Translations under genes and position numbers: made by a program
In this document: piece by piece, positions 53,113 to 63,866 of the stretch
Position numbering within the stretch: position 1 is the first letter of the stretch
Layout of the letters: each line of letters opens with the position of its first letter
The notes under the pieces: generated by a model
Told to the model about the DNA's origin: nothing
Databases searched by the model: none
What the model saw: only the letters and a program-made list of their open reading frames with translations
Source: Bufo bufo
Lineage: Eukaryota > Chordata > Amphibia > Anura > Bufonidae
Assembly (NCBI RefSeq): GCF_905171765.1
Contig: NC_053393.1
Location: 69,719,371-69,783,370 of the forward strand
DNA length: 64,000 nt
Reading direction: 5' to 3'

Positions 53113-53518
53113 CACCGGGCCCCGCCGCTCACCGAAGTATTTATAAACGTGAATCCTTATCCTGTTGTTAAGTTGAACTAACGCTGCCCTCTCCCATGTT
53201 CCCATGTCCCCCCTGTATCCCCACAGCACTTACTTAAGCTTCCATAGCAGGCAGAGCAGACGGCAGCAGTAACGTCACTCACTGACGTAGAGCGCCTGCT
53301 CCGCCCACTTTATGAGTGAAGCAGGCGGAGCAGACGCGCGACGTCAGTGAGTGACGTTACTGGTGCCGTCCGCTCTGCCTGCTATGGAAGCTTAAGTAAG
53401 TGCTGTGGGGATACAGGGGGGACATGGGAACATGGGAGAGGGCAGCGTTAGTTCAACTTAACAACAGGATAAGGATTCACGTTTATAAATACTTCGGTGA
53501 GCGGCGGGGCCCGGTGTA
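53113..53518. repeat. Palindrome inside the hAT-like element
   Basis: Arms beginning ACACCGGGCCCCGCCGCTCA and ending with the complement match with only about two differences over the outer 165 bp. Divergence is greater toward the centre around 53315. Confidence 0.95.
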
Positions 53519-53554
53519 TTGGGGGACACTGTTATGAGGGGGATCTGTGGATGA

Positions 53555-54312
53555 CATATAGCAGTGTCATCCACAGATCCTCCCCATAACAGTTCCATCC
53601 ACAGATCCCCCACCAAATAACAATGCCATCCTCAGATCCCCCCACCCCATAACAATGCCATCCACAGATATCCCACCCCATAGCAGTACCATCCACAGAT
53701 CCCCATAACAGTGCCATCCACAGATCCCCCATAACAGTGCCATCCACAGATCCCCATAACAGTGCCATCCACAGATCCCCCATAACAGTGCCATCCACAG
53801 ATCCCCATAACAGTGCCATCCACAGATCCCCCATAACAGTGCCATCCACAGATCCCCATAACAGTGCCATCCACAGATCCCCCATAACAGCACCATCCAC
53901 AGATCCCCATAACAGTGCCATCCACAGATCCCCCATAACAGTGCCATCCACAGATCCCCCATAACAGTGCCATCCACAGATCCCCATAACAGTGCCATCC
54001 ACAGATCCCCATAACAGTGCCATCCACAGATCCCCCATAACAGCACCATCCACAGATCCCCATAACAGCGCCATCCACAGATCCCCCATAACAGTGCCAT
54101 CCACAGATCCCCCATAACAGTGCCATCCACAGATCCCCCATAACAGTGCCATCCACAGATCCCCCATAACAGTGCCATCCACAGATCCCCCATAACAGTG
54201 CCATCCACAGATCCCCATAACAGTGCCATCCACAGATCCCCCATAACAGTGCCATCCACAGGTCCCCCATAACAGTGCCATCCACAGATCCCCCACATGA
54301 CAGTGCGTCATC
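53555..54312. repeat. 25/26 bp minisatellite inside the hAT-like element
   Basis: The units are CCATCCACAGATCCCCCATA plus ACAGTG, with either four or five Cs in the C run, so unit length alternates between 25 and 26 bp. About 29 units. The long minus-strand frames (227, 243 and 272 codons) exist because stops are absent from all three frames of the unit. Confidence 0.96.
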
Positions 54313-55740
54313 CACAGATCCACAGATCCCCCAAAACGGTCACATGACATTTAAAAAAAGTATCGGTATTCGGTATCGGTGACTACTTGAAAAAAAGTAT
54401 CGGTACTTGTACTCGGTCCTAAAAAAGTGGTATCGGGACAACCCTACTTGGCACTATCTTGAGGTGCATATGACATTTTGGTCGCTTGCTATTACACTTT
54501 TTGTGATGTAAGGTGACAAAAATGGCTTTTGACACCGTATTTATATTTTATTTTTGCTGTGTTCACCTGAGGGGTTAGGTCATGTGTTATTTTTTATAGA
54601 GCAGGTTTTTACGGACGCGGCGATACCTAATATGTATACAGTTTTTTATTTATTTAAGTTTTACACAATAATATCATTTTTGAAACCCCCAAAAAATCAT
54701 GTTTTAGTGTCTCCATAGTCTGAGAGCCATATTTATTTTTATTTTTTTTGGGCCATTGTCCTATGCAGTGGCTCATTTTTTGAAGGATGAGATGGCGGTT
54801 TGATTGGTACTATTTTGGAAGGCATATAACTTTTTGATCGCTTGCTATTACACTTTTTGTTATGTGAGGTGACAAAAATTGCTTTTTTGACACTGTTTTT
54901 ATTTTATTTTTTTACGGTATTTACCTGAGGGGTTAGGTCATGTGATATTTTTATAGAGCATGTTCTTATGGACGTGGAGATACCTAAAATGTATATTTTT
55001 TAAAATTTATTTAACTTTAACACAATAACAGCATTTTAGAAAAAAAAAACATGTTTTAGTGTCTCCATAGTCTGAGAGCCATATTTTTTTAACTTTTTGG
55101 GCGATTGTCTCATGTAGAGGGTCATTTTTTGCGGGATGAGGTGCCGATTTGATTGGCACCATTTTGGCGTACATACGACTTTTTTGATCACTTATTACGT
55201 TTTTTGGGAAGTAAGGTGGGCAAAATTTCTATTTCATCATAGTTTTTATTTTTTATGGCGTTTTATGACTGTTTCATCGATCAGGTTATTACAGACGCGG
55301 TGATATCAAACATGTGTAGTGCATTTAAAAAATAATAATTTTAATCAGTGAAAAATGAGTTTTTTTTTTTTTTACTTTTAAGTTTTTTTGACCCAGACCC
55401 ACTTGGTTCTTGAAGATCCAGTGGGTCTGATGTCTGTATAATACAATACAGTACACTATATGTCCACAGGACCTCCCTCGGCATTGTCTCAGAGTGCCTG
55501 CATGATTTCAGCAGACACTCTGTTCCCATCACTGCCCGCCACACAGTGGTGATCGAAAATACACAGAACGTACTGGTACGTCCTGTGTCCTTAAGTACCG
55601 GGACATCAGGGCGCCCTGTACGCCCTGTGTCCTAGATGACCCGGGATGCAAACATTGACTACTTTACTGCCCTAGACCACCAAGGAAGCTGCATTGACTC
55701 CATTATTAACAAGAAACTTGACGTTGACTCTTTCACTACC

Positions 55741-56139
55741 TTAGGCTACTTCCCACTAGCGTTAATATTTTCTGGTATTGAGATCCGTCATAGGGTCTCA
55801 ATACCGGGAAAAAAAACGCTTGTCAATGGGGACAAAACGTAACTGAACTGAACGGAATGTTCCAAAATGCATTCTGTTCCGTTCTCATACCGGAGAGCTG
55901 CAGTTTGCTTTCTGTCCTGGGATACTGAGCAAAACAGATCCGTCATGACCCACAATGCAAGTCAGTGGGGACAGATCTGTTTTCACTGACATAATCTGAG
56001 ACAATAGAAAATGGATCCGTCCTCCATTCACTTTCAATAGAGTTCATAACGGATGCAGATGGCTGTATTATCAGTAACGGAAGCGTTTTTGCTGAACCCT
56101 GCTGAATCCAGCAAAACCACTAGTGTGAAAGTAGCCTAA
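55741..56139. mobile_element. Fold-back MITE (TTAGGCTACTT family)
   Basis: Left TTAGGCTACTTCCCACTAGC; right ACTAGTGTGAAAGTAGCCTAA. Interior motifs GAGATCCGTCATAGG and AAACGGATC-like sequences are shared with 57250-57564. The borders read TTA and TAA, so a direct 3 bp TSD is not shown. Confidence 0.75.
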
Positions 56140-56319
56140 TAGACCAGCAGCAAATGTGACATTCACCCGTTAACTACTCTAGACCACCAGGGATGTTGAG
56201 ATTACTAAAATCACATGGATTTTATTGGTACCACAAAAAGCGTGACACAAACAGCTGGCATTTAAAAATACTTAAAAACATATGACAACTCCCATACCAC
56301 AGCGCTAGCCCCCTGATAT
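56140..56319. other. Unassigned sequence
   Basis: TTTTATTGGTACCACAAAAAG at 56220 could be the reversed 3' end of a retroelement (AATAAAA on the minus strand), but nothing confirms it. Confidence 0.25.
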
Positions 56320-56634
56320 GGCCTCGTGCACACAACCTTATCCATTTGTGGTCCATGTGCATTCCGCATTTTATTTGCAGACCCATTGTTTTAAATGGGT
56401 CCATGGTCCGCATTTTGCAGTCATAGTCTATCTTTTTGCGGAATAGACATACGGATGTGGAAAGCATATGGATCATCCGAGTACTTTCCGCAAAAAGATA
56501 CTTGGCCTCAAAATGCGGACTGCGGACCCACTGAAGTCAATAGGTCTGCAAAAAATGCAGATGCAACATGGAATGCATTTTTCGGATCCAAGGTTTGCAG
56601 ACTGCAAAACTGAAATCATCATGTGCATGGGGCC
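56320..56634. mobile_element. PIF/Harbinger-like MITE
   Basis: The termini are GGCCTCGTGCACACAACC and ATCATGTGCATGGGGCC. The flanks are TAT and TAA, compatible with a mutated TWA duplication. The interior has CATTCCGCATTTTATTTGC-type and GTCCGCATTTTGCAG motifs. Confidence 0.75.
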
Positions 56635-56762
56635 TAAGGCAATACCACACCAAAATACTCAGTAAAGTGCAAGATAATTGCAAAGTGACCTAAAGTGCTA
56701 GAGAATGACAATGATGTGACATCAAGTCTAATGGGAGTCCATTGACAACATCAAAAAAGAAC
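56635..56762. other. Unassigned spacer
   Basis: No features recognised. Confidence 0.3.
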
Positions 56763-57249
56763 TTAAAGGGGTATTCCCATCTTGGACATTGGGGGCATAT
56801 GGCTAGGATATGCCTCCAATTTCTGATAGATGCAGGTACCACCTCTGGGATCCGCACCTATCCTTAGAACGGAGCCCGCAAAGTGAAGGAGGGTGCACCA
56901 TGCATGAGCGGCCGCCCTCTATTCATTTCCATGGGACTGCCGAAAATTGCTGAGCGCTGGCTTGGCTATTTCCCTAAGCCCCACAGAAGTGAATGGAGTG
57001 ATGGCAGCAATTGAGTTGTGCGCTTCCCATTCCTTTCTATGGGATTTCCAAAAAAGCTGAGCGAGCAGCCTGCCAATTTTCAGCAGTCCCATAGAAATGA
57101 ATGGAGGGCAGCTGCGCATGCACGGTGCTCCCTGCGAACCTTTGCGGGCTCCATTCTAACTATACCTGCTCTGGGACCCGCACCTATCAGACATTGAGGG
57201 AATATCCTAGCAATATGCCCCCAATGCCCAAGATGGGAATGCCCCTCGA
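56763..57249. mobile_element. T2-like MITE (CATTGGGGGCATATG family), both arms
   Basis: Left TTAAAGGGGTATTCCCATC; right GATGGGAATGCCCCTCGAA, a mutated terminus. ATTGGGGGCATATGGCTAGG and its complement lie inside. CATTTCCATGGGACTGCCGA and similar phrases repeat in the core. Confidence 0.8.
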
Positions 57250-57564
57250 AGGCTACTTTCATACCTGCGCTTTCCCTTTGCGCTATTGAGATCCGTCATA
57301 GGATGGAAAACGGTGAAAAACGCTTCAGTTTTGTCCCCATTCCTTGTCAATGGGAACAAACATGAACTTAACGGAACCGAGTGCACCAGAAAGCATTTTG
57401 TTCCATTTGGTTGCGTCCCCATCGCGGACAGAAAACCGCTGCAGGCATGGGATTTGGAGCAAAACGGATTCCGGCATGACACACGATGTAAGTCAATGGT
57501 GCCGGATCCGTTTTACCTCTCTTTTCAAAAAGAAAAGAAAGCTGAGCCTCTAGTGCCATTAGAG
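57250..57564. mobile_element. Fold-back MITE fragment (GGCTACTTTCATACCTGCG family)
   Basis: The left end GGCTACTTTCATACCTGCG is present. Interior GAGATCCGTCATAGGATGG and GCCGGATCCGTTTTACC follow. The right terminus is missing, and the fragment abuts the next T2-like element. Confidence 0.65.
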
Positions 57565-57978
57565 TTAAAGGGGTATTTCCATCTCAGACAATGGGGGTAT
57601 ATCGCTAGGATATGCCCCCCATTGTCTGATAAGTGCAGGTCCCACCTCTGGGACTCCCATCTATCTCGTAAACGCCGGCTAAGTCACGTAGTGCGCACTG
57701 TGCATGCGCAGCTGCCCTCCATTCATTTCTATGGGGCCGCCGAACATAGCCGAGCGCTGGCTCGACTATTTCTGTCGGCCCCATAGAAATGAATGGGAGC
57801 GGTGGTCGCGCAAGCACATTGTGGTCTTATTCACTTCTATGGGGAGAGCGCTTGGTGGTGGCCGGACCTGGGGAAACACCACTTTCCCTGCTCCAGAGAT
57901 GGGACCCGCACCTATCAGACAACGGGGACATATCCTAGCGATATGCCCCCATTGTCTCAGATGGGAATGCCCCTTTAA
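57565..57978. mobile_element. T2-like MITE, intact ends (CAATGGGGGTATATC family)
   Basis: The termini are TTAAAGGGGTATTTCCATCT and AGATGGGAATGCCCCTTTAA, with TTAA on both sides. The arms contain GACAATGGGGGTATATCGC and its complement. The core repeats CATTCATTTCTATGGGGCCG several times, so overlapping frames appear on both strands. Confidence 0.87.
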
Positions 57979-58806
57979 AGGTAGCTCTCCTGTAAGTCAA
58001 TGTTCAATCTTTTAAACTACTAGAGGAAGAATATTGGTTGCATGATTTTTTTTCAGCTAAAAAGTCTATAAGCCAGAAAACAGGAATACTTTCTTCCTAG
58101 CACTGCGGCCTTACTGTATATTACACGGGTGGCTACAAGTTACATGTATGGTGTGCAGACTGCAGTACTTCCTGCCTCATGCTAACATTTGTGGAGTACT
58201 TATACACTCTTTACATTTTATGTAGGTTGTTGTTTTTTTTTTACTTGGCGCAGTCATAGAGGATCTGAGTTTTTTTCACACAGCCTTTATTTTTTTCAAG
58301 GGGAGCCTGACTGCTTTGGTTTAGTTTCCAATTTTCATTCTTAACTTTCACTACCTAACACCGTATTACAATAAACACAATTCTTTTCAATAGACTGAAA
58401 AAAAAAAAAGCTAAGTAATAAAAGCCCAAAACATTGGGACATTTTCTGCTTCAAACACCCATTTAAGGATATGCTTTACATGTCAATGATATTCCCATGG
58501 AGCGCATTTCCTTCGTAATTGCTGCAATGTGCTAATGCTCTATTCAGATCACATTTACGGCCTCCATTTAACATAGACGCCAGGGTGTATACGTTAAACA
58601 GATGCCATACGGTGGCATCCATCGCTCATAGAGTCTCATTATGACAAGATGGGCATTAAATAGAATGGTATCGCCTACTAGGCTTTTCCATTCTCTTCTT
58701 GTAGCCAGATGGAGGCTAAGAGGACGCTCAATTGGCCTCCATCAGGCTAATGCAACACCATGGACACATTCAGTATGGGTGTCAGGAGCTTTCCGAGCAT
58801 ACACAC
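57979..58806. other. Unassigned sequence
   Basis: AT-rich to 58500, then mixed. Inverted-looking GCATCCATCGCTC and related phrases near 58610 hint at another decayed MITE. No gene was found. Confidence 0.3.
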
Positions 58807-58809
58807 TAA

Positions 58810-59196
58810 GGGCTCGTTCACATGACTATTGGTGTCCCGTGCCCATGCTGTGAACCGCAAATTGCGGTCCGCAATGCACGGGCACCTTCCGTGGGGCAGT
58901 TGCATGGGGATCGCATACCCGTTCAATTGAATGGGTCTGCGATCCCTCCGTTCCGCAAAAAGATAGAGCATGTTTTATCTTTTTGCGGTGCGGAGACACG
59001 GAATGGAACCCCAGAAAGCACTCCGTGGTGCTTCCGTAGTGTTCCGCACCGTTCCGCATCTTTGGATTTGCGGACCCAATGAAATGAGTCCGCCTATGTG
59101 ATCGGAATGACAACGGAACGCTGCCCGTGTATTGCGAATCCGCAAATGCGCTCCGCAATACGGGAACGGGACACCAACGGTCGTGTGAACGAGCCC
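58810..59196. mobile_element. PIF/Harbinger-like MITE with TAA duplication
   Basis: The termini are GGGCTCGTTCACATGAC and GGTCGTGTGAACGAGCCC, flanked by TAA (58807-58809 and 59197-59199). The interior includes GCAAATTGCGGTCCGCAAT, CCGCAAAAAGATAGAGCATG and TTTTGCGGTGCGGAG. Confidence 0.88.
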
Positions 59197-59199
59197 TAA

Positions 59200-59387
59200 G
59201 GGGGAGATTTATTATAGACCAGTGTTTTACGCCGGCTATGATCTCCCCTTCTACCCTAATTTATGACAAAGCGCACGCCTCGTCATATATTACGCATATC
59301 TCCGGCATTCACTGCGCCTGTACTGAAATTTACGCTAGTCCCTGACAGGCATAGTATTCAGTCTTCTTTTACACCAGAAAACTGGCC
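59200..59387. other. Possible fold-back fragment
   Basis: GGGGGAGATTTATTATAGACC resembles the left end of the element at 20864, but no matching right end is seen. Confidence 0.35.
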
Positions 59388-59833
59388 TTAAAGGGGTTAT
59401 CCCATGACTAACGTAAAAATGAAAATCAGACATCTATAATACATGACAATCTCTTTCTAACAAAGCTAGAACCAGCCCTGTACCTCACATGGATCCAGAG
59501 ATCTCCCCATTCATTGTACTGCCAGATTTATATCGACCTGACAGCTCAAGGGGAGTGTCTTCCTTTCTGTAGCTCAGGGGGCGTGTCCAAGCTCTCCCTA
59601 TCACAGCTCAGGAGGCAGTTGTAGGATGAAACTGAGCATGTGCGGCCATCTCAGTGAGCAGGACAAAGAAATAAGAAAAGAAAAAAAAACCACCAGGTGG
59701 CGCTGTACAGATACATATTATTGAATAACTCAGTGGCTATGCAAAATTTTTTATTAAATGCAATTGCAAAGTATTCAGATCCGGGTGCTGGTTTGAAAAC
59801 TGTAGAATATTTTTCGTGGGACAACCACTTTAA
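59388..59833. mobile_element. T2-like MITE (TTAAAGGGGTTATCCCATGAC)
   Basis: Starts TTAAAGGGGTTATCCCATG and ends CGTGGGACAACCACTTTAA, with TTAA at both borders. It is a close relative of 29660-30133. Its right TTAA is shared with the start of the large element at 59830. Confidence 0.83.
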
Positions 59834-60662
59834 CCTCTTAAGGACATAGGGCGTACAGGTACGCCCTTGTGCCCTGGTACTTAAGGACACAGGGCGTACA
59901 TGTACGCCCTGTGTATTTTCGATCACTGCCGTGCGGCTGGCAGTGATCGGAACCCGGTGCCTGCTCAAATCATTGAGCAGGCACCTAGGCTAAATGCGCG
60001 GGGGGGTCCCGTGACCCCCCCATGTCGGCGATCGCGGCAAACCGCAGGTCAATTCAGACCTGCGGTTTGCTGCGATTTCTGCATTTTCTGATCCCTGCGG
60101 TCCCTGACCGCGGGGATCAGAAACTTTATATGCCTAAAATAAAGTTTTATTTACCCCCCCCCTGCACCCCCGAATGATTTTATGGTGGCGGGAGGTGCAG
60201 GGGGAGGGTTGCGGGCGGTGGGGGCGGTGCGGCAGGCGGGCGGTGCGGCAGGCGGGATCGCGATCCCCCGCCCGCCTCCCCTGGTATAATCGTTGGCTTC
60301 TAGTGGGTAAACCAGGGTGCCAGCACATTGCTGGCACCCTGGTATAAACGGCTGAAATCTGCGATGCGATGTCAGCCGTTTAACCCTTTCCATATGGAAA
60401 AGGTTAACAGCGCAGGGAGCTCGCTCCCTCTCCCATCGGGGGGTTGCTGTGCCTTTGCAGCCCCCTGATGGGGAGGGAGAGAGCCCCCAGACAGCCCCCC
60501 GACAGATCTTCTCCTTACCCTTCCCCGTCTGCGCAGTTCTGACCAGTACTGAGCAGACGGGGAAGGTTCCCATGGCAACAGGACGCCTCTCAGGCAACCT
60601 GCTGTCCATGGTGCTGAACAGATCTGTGCTAAAAGGCATAGATCTGTTCAGACAAAGTGTAA

Positions 60663-60702
60663 AATACAGTACAGTACAATATATATTGTACTGTACTGTA
60701 TT
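60663..60702. repeat. Perfect 40 bp AT-rich palindrome
   Basis: AATACAGTACAGTACAATAT is followed immediately by its exact reverse complement, with no spacer. The corresponding site in the inverted copy (near 55440) is not a perfect palindrome. Confidence 0.98.
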
Positions 60703-61749
60703 ATACAGACATCAGACCCACTGGATCTTCAAGAACCAAGTGGGTCTGGGTCAAAGTGAATAAAAGTGAAAAAAAAGTAAAAATCAAAAAACACATTTAT
60801 CACTGATTAAAAATGAAAAAAATAAAATTCCCTACACATGTTTGGTATCACCGCGTCCGTAACGACCTGATCTATAAAACGGTCATGTTACTTTACCAGA
60901 ATGGTGAACGCCATAAAAATAAAAAATAAAAAACTATGATGAAATTAAAATTTTGCCCACCTTACTTCCCAAAAAAGGTAATAAAAGTGATCAAAAAAGT
61001 CGCATGTACGCTAAAATTGTAACAATCAAACCGTCATCTCATCCCGCAAAAATCATACCCTACCCAAGATAATCGCCCAAAAACTGAAAAAACTATGGCT
61101 CTTAGACTATGGAAACACTAAAACATGATTTTTTTTGTTTCAAAAATGAAATCATTGTGTAAAACTTACATAAATAAAAAAAAGTATACATATTAGGTAT
61201 CGCCGCGTCCGTATCGACCGGCTCTATAAAAATATCACATGATCTAACCCCTCAGATGACCACCGTAATTTTTTTTTTTTAAAAACGGTGTAAAAAAAGC
61301 CATTTTTTGTCATCTTACGTCACAAAAAGTGTAATAGCAAGCAATCACATAGTCATATGCACCCCAAAATAGATGCCAATCAAACCGTCATCTCATCCCG
61401 CAAAAAATGAGACCCTACTTAAGATAATCGCCCAAAAACTGAAAAAACTATGGCTCTTAGACTATGGAGACACTAAAACATTTTTTTTGTTTTAAAAATG
61501 AAATCATTGTGTAAAACTTACATAAATAAAAAAAATTGTATACATATTAGGTATCGCCGCGTCCGTGACAACCTGCTCTATAAAATTACCACATGATCTA
61601 ACCTGTCAGATGAATGTTGTAAATAACAAAAAAAAAAAACGGTGCCAAAAAAGCTATTTCTTGTTACTTTGCCGCAAAAAAAGTGTAATATAGAGCAACC
61701 AAAAATCATATGTACCCTAAACTAGTACCAACAAAACTGCCAACCTATC

Positions 61750-62950
61750 CCATAGTTTCTAAAATGGGGTCACTTTTTTGGAGTTTCTACTCTAGGGGTG
61801 CATCAGGGGGGCTTCAAATGGGACATGGTGTAAAAAAAAACAGTCCAGCAAAACCTGCCTTCCAAAAACCCTATGGAATTCCTTTCCTTCTGCGCCCTGC
61901 CGTGTGCCCGTACAGCGGTTTACAACCACATATGGGGTGTTTCTGTAAACTACAGAATCAGGGCCATAAATAATGAGTTTTGTTTGGCTGTTAACCCTTG
62001 CTTTGTAGCTGGAAAAAAAATATTAAAATGGAAAATCTGCCAAAAAAGTGAAATTTTGAAATTGTATCTCTATTTTCCATTAATTCTTGTGCAACACCTA
62101 AAGGGTTAACAAAGTTTGTAAAATCAGTTTTGAATACCTTGAGGGGTGTAGTTTCTTATATGGGGTCACTTTTATGGAGTTTCTACTCCAGGGGTGCATC
62201 AGGGGGGCTTCAAATGGGACATGGTGTAAAAAAAACAGTCAAGCAAAATCAGCCCTCCAAAAACCAAACGGCGCACCTTTCCCTCTACACCCCGCTGTGT
62301 GGCCGTACAGTAGTTTACGGCCACATATGGGGTGTTTCTGTAAACAGCAGAGTCAGGGCAATAAAGATACAGTCTTGTTTGGCTGTTAACCCTTGCTTTG
62401 TTAGTGGAAAAAATGGGTTAAAATGGAAAATTAGGCAAAAAAATGAAATTCTCAAATTTCATCGCCATTTGCCAATAACTCTTGTGCAACACCTAAAGGG
62501 TTAACGACGTATGTAAAATCAGTTTTGAATACCTTGAGGGGTGTAGTTTCTTAGATGGGATCACTTTTAGGGAGTTTCTCCTTTAGGGGTGCATCAGGGG
62601 GCTTCAGATGGGACATGGTGTAAAAAAACCAGTCCATAAAAATCAGCCTTCCAAAAACCAAACGGCGCACCTTTCACTCTACGCCCCGCTGTGTGGCCGT
62701 ACAGTAGTTTACGGCCACATATTGGGTGTTTCTGTAAACGGCAGAGTCAGGGCAATAAAGATACAGTCTTGTTTGGCTGTTAACCCTTGCTTTGTTAGTG
62801 TAAAAAATGGGTTAAAATGAAAAATTAGACAAAAAAATGAAATTCTCAAATTTCCTCCCCATTTGCCAATAACTCTTGTGCAACACCTAAAGGGTTAACA
62901 ACGTATGCAAAATCAGTTTTGAATACCTTGAGGGGTGTAGTTTCTTAGAT
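61750..62950 (+). repeat. Three tandem units of about 400 bp within the large element
   Basis: GGGGTCACTTTTTTGGAG-type sequence recurs at about 61766, 62163, 62560 and, diverged, 62949. Each unit contains GGGGGCTTCAAATGGGACAT, CACATATGGGGTGTTTCTG, GTTTGGCTGTTAACCC and CACCTAAAGGGTTAAC. A frame in register in each unit ends at the TTAA stop; the longest is 124 codons (62130-62504). Confidence 0.9.
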
Positions 62951-63432
62951 GGGGTCATTTTTGGGTGGTTTCTATAATGTAAGCCTCGCAAAGTGACTTG
63001 AGACCTGAACTGGTCCCTAAAAATTGAGTTTTTGTAAATTTCTGAAAAATTTCAAGATTTGCTTCTAAACTTCTAAGCCTTATAACATCCCCAAAAAATA
63101 AAATATCATTCCCAAAACAATTCAAACATGAAGTAGACATATGGGGAATGTAAAGTCATCACAATTTTTGGGGGTATTACTATGTATTACAGAAGTAGAG
63201 AAACTGAAACTTTGAAATTTGCAAATTTTTCCAAATTTTTGTTAAATGAGGTATTTTTTGGTGCAAAAAAAATAATTTTTTTGACTTCATTTTACCAGTG
63301 TCATGAAGTACAATATGTGACGAAAAAACTATCTCAAAACGGCCTGGATAAGTCAAAGCGTTTTAAAGTTATCAGCACTTAAAGGGACTCTGGTCAGATT
63401 TGCAAAAAATGGCCTGGTCCTAAGGCCTGCTG

Positions 63433-63538
63433 ACCCTGCCCCTTCCCTGGTCACGCCCCAGACCTGCTACACTCGCCCAGGTTTCAAGGCTTCTGGCCTC
63501 TAGTCATACAAGACTACAGTTCTTGAAATTAAAGGGGT
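63433..63538. other. Unassigned spacer
   Basis: No features recognised. Confidence 0.3.
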
Positions 63539-63866
63539 TGTCCCACATATAATGTTCTACATTTTTCAAACCAGCACTTAGATCTGAATACTTTTGTAAT
63601 TGCATGTCATAATATTTTTTGTATAGATAGTTATTCAATAAGATGTATTTGTATAGCGCCACCTGCTGTTTGCTCCTTTTCTAATTTCTTTCTCCTGCTC
63701 ACTGTCAGCTTCCACCAGCTGCAGCAGAAAGGACACATCCTCTGAGAAAAGACATGCCCCATGTGCTGCCATCTTGAAATAAATCTAACAGAACAACTGG
63801 AGCAATGAATGGGGAGATCTCTGGATCCATGTGAGGTACAGGGCTGGTTCTAGCTTTGTTAGACCT
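63539..63866. mobile_element. T2-like MITE of the CCACCTGCTG family, 3' truncated
   Basis: It starts TTAAAGGGGTTGTCCCACAT and contains CAAACCAGCACTTAGATCTG, GTATAGCGCCACCTGCTGTT and GATCCATGTGAGGTACAGGG. It stops after TTCTAGCTTTGTTAGA without the right terminus. Confidence 0.75.

Larger units (their letters stand above)
52960..54446. mobile_element. hAT-like element (TAGGGTTGTCCCGATACC) with perfect 8 bp TSD
   Basis: The termini are TAGGGTTGTCCCGATACCGA and GGTATCGGGACAACCCTA. Perfect octamers CTTGGCAC flank it (52952-52959 and 54447-54454). The 1,487 bp carry no transposase. They contain a GTATCGGTATCGG-rich left end, a palindrome of about 400 bp and a minisatellite of about 29 units. It is inserted within the large TTAA-type element. 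Confidence 0.9.
51530..55645 (-). mobile_element. Large TTAA-type element, inverted copy, interrupted by a hAT-like element
   Basis: It runs from a truncated end with GCAAATTTCCAAGTTTT to the CCTGTGTCCTTAAG and ACGCCCTGTGTCCT end near 55630. It is in reverse orientation to 59830-63432. Internal units with ACACCCCTCAAGGTATTC, CACCCCATATGTGG, GCACCATTTTGGCG and TTTTTGATCACTTATTACG are shared. Several short frames in the units are not recognisable proteins. Without the nested 1.5 kb insert it is about 2.6 kb. Confidence 0.75.
59830..63432 (+). mobile_element. Large TTAA-type element, most complete copy
   Basis: Left end TTAACCTCTTAAGGACATAG; right end GGCCTGGTCCTAAGG. The left part has repeated GGGCGTACAGGTACGCCC hairpins, a GC-rich block (60150-60290), a 40 bp perfect palindrome (60663-60702) and AT-rich units with TATGGCTCTTAGACTATGGA. 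From 61750 to 62950, three units of about 400 bp follow in tandem. No transposase was recognised. The TTAA borders and CC-type ends suggest a piggyBac/Kolobok-like non-autonomous element, but the superfamily is not established. Confidence 0.7.

Noticed and set aside
53532..54350. Minus-strand frames of 227-272 codons rich in Trp, Cys and Gly
   Set aside because: Product of the 25/26 bp minisatellite inside the hAT-like element. All three frames are open, so no frame is selected.
57286..57786. 166-codon plus-strand frame
   Set aside because: It spans the junction of two unrelated MITEs and has no domain.
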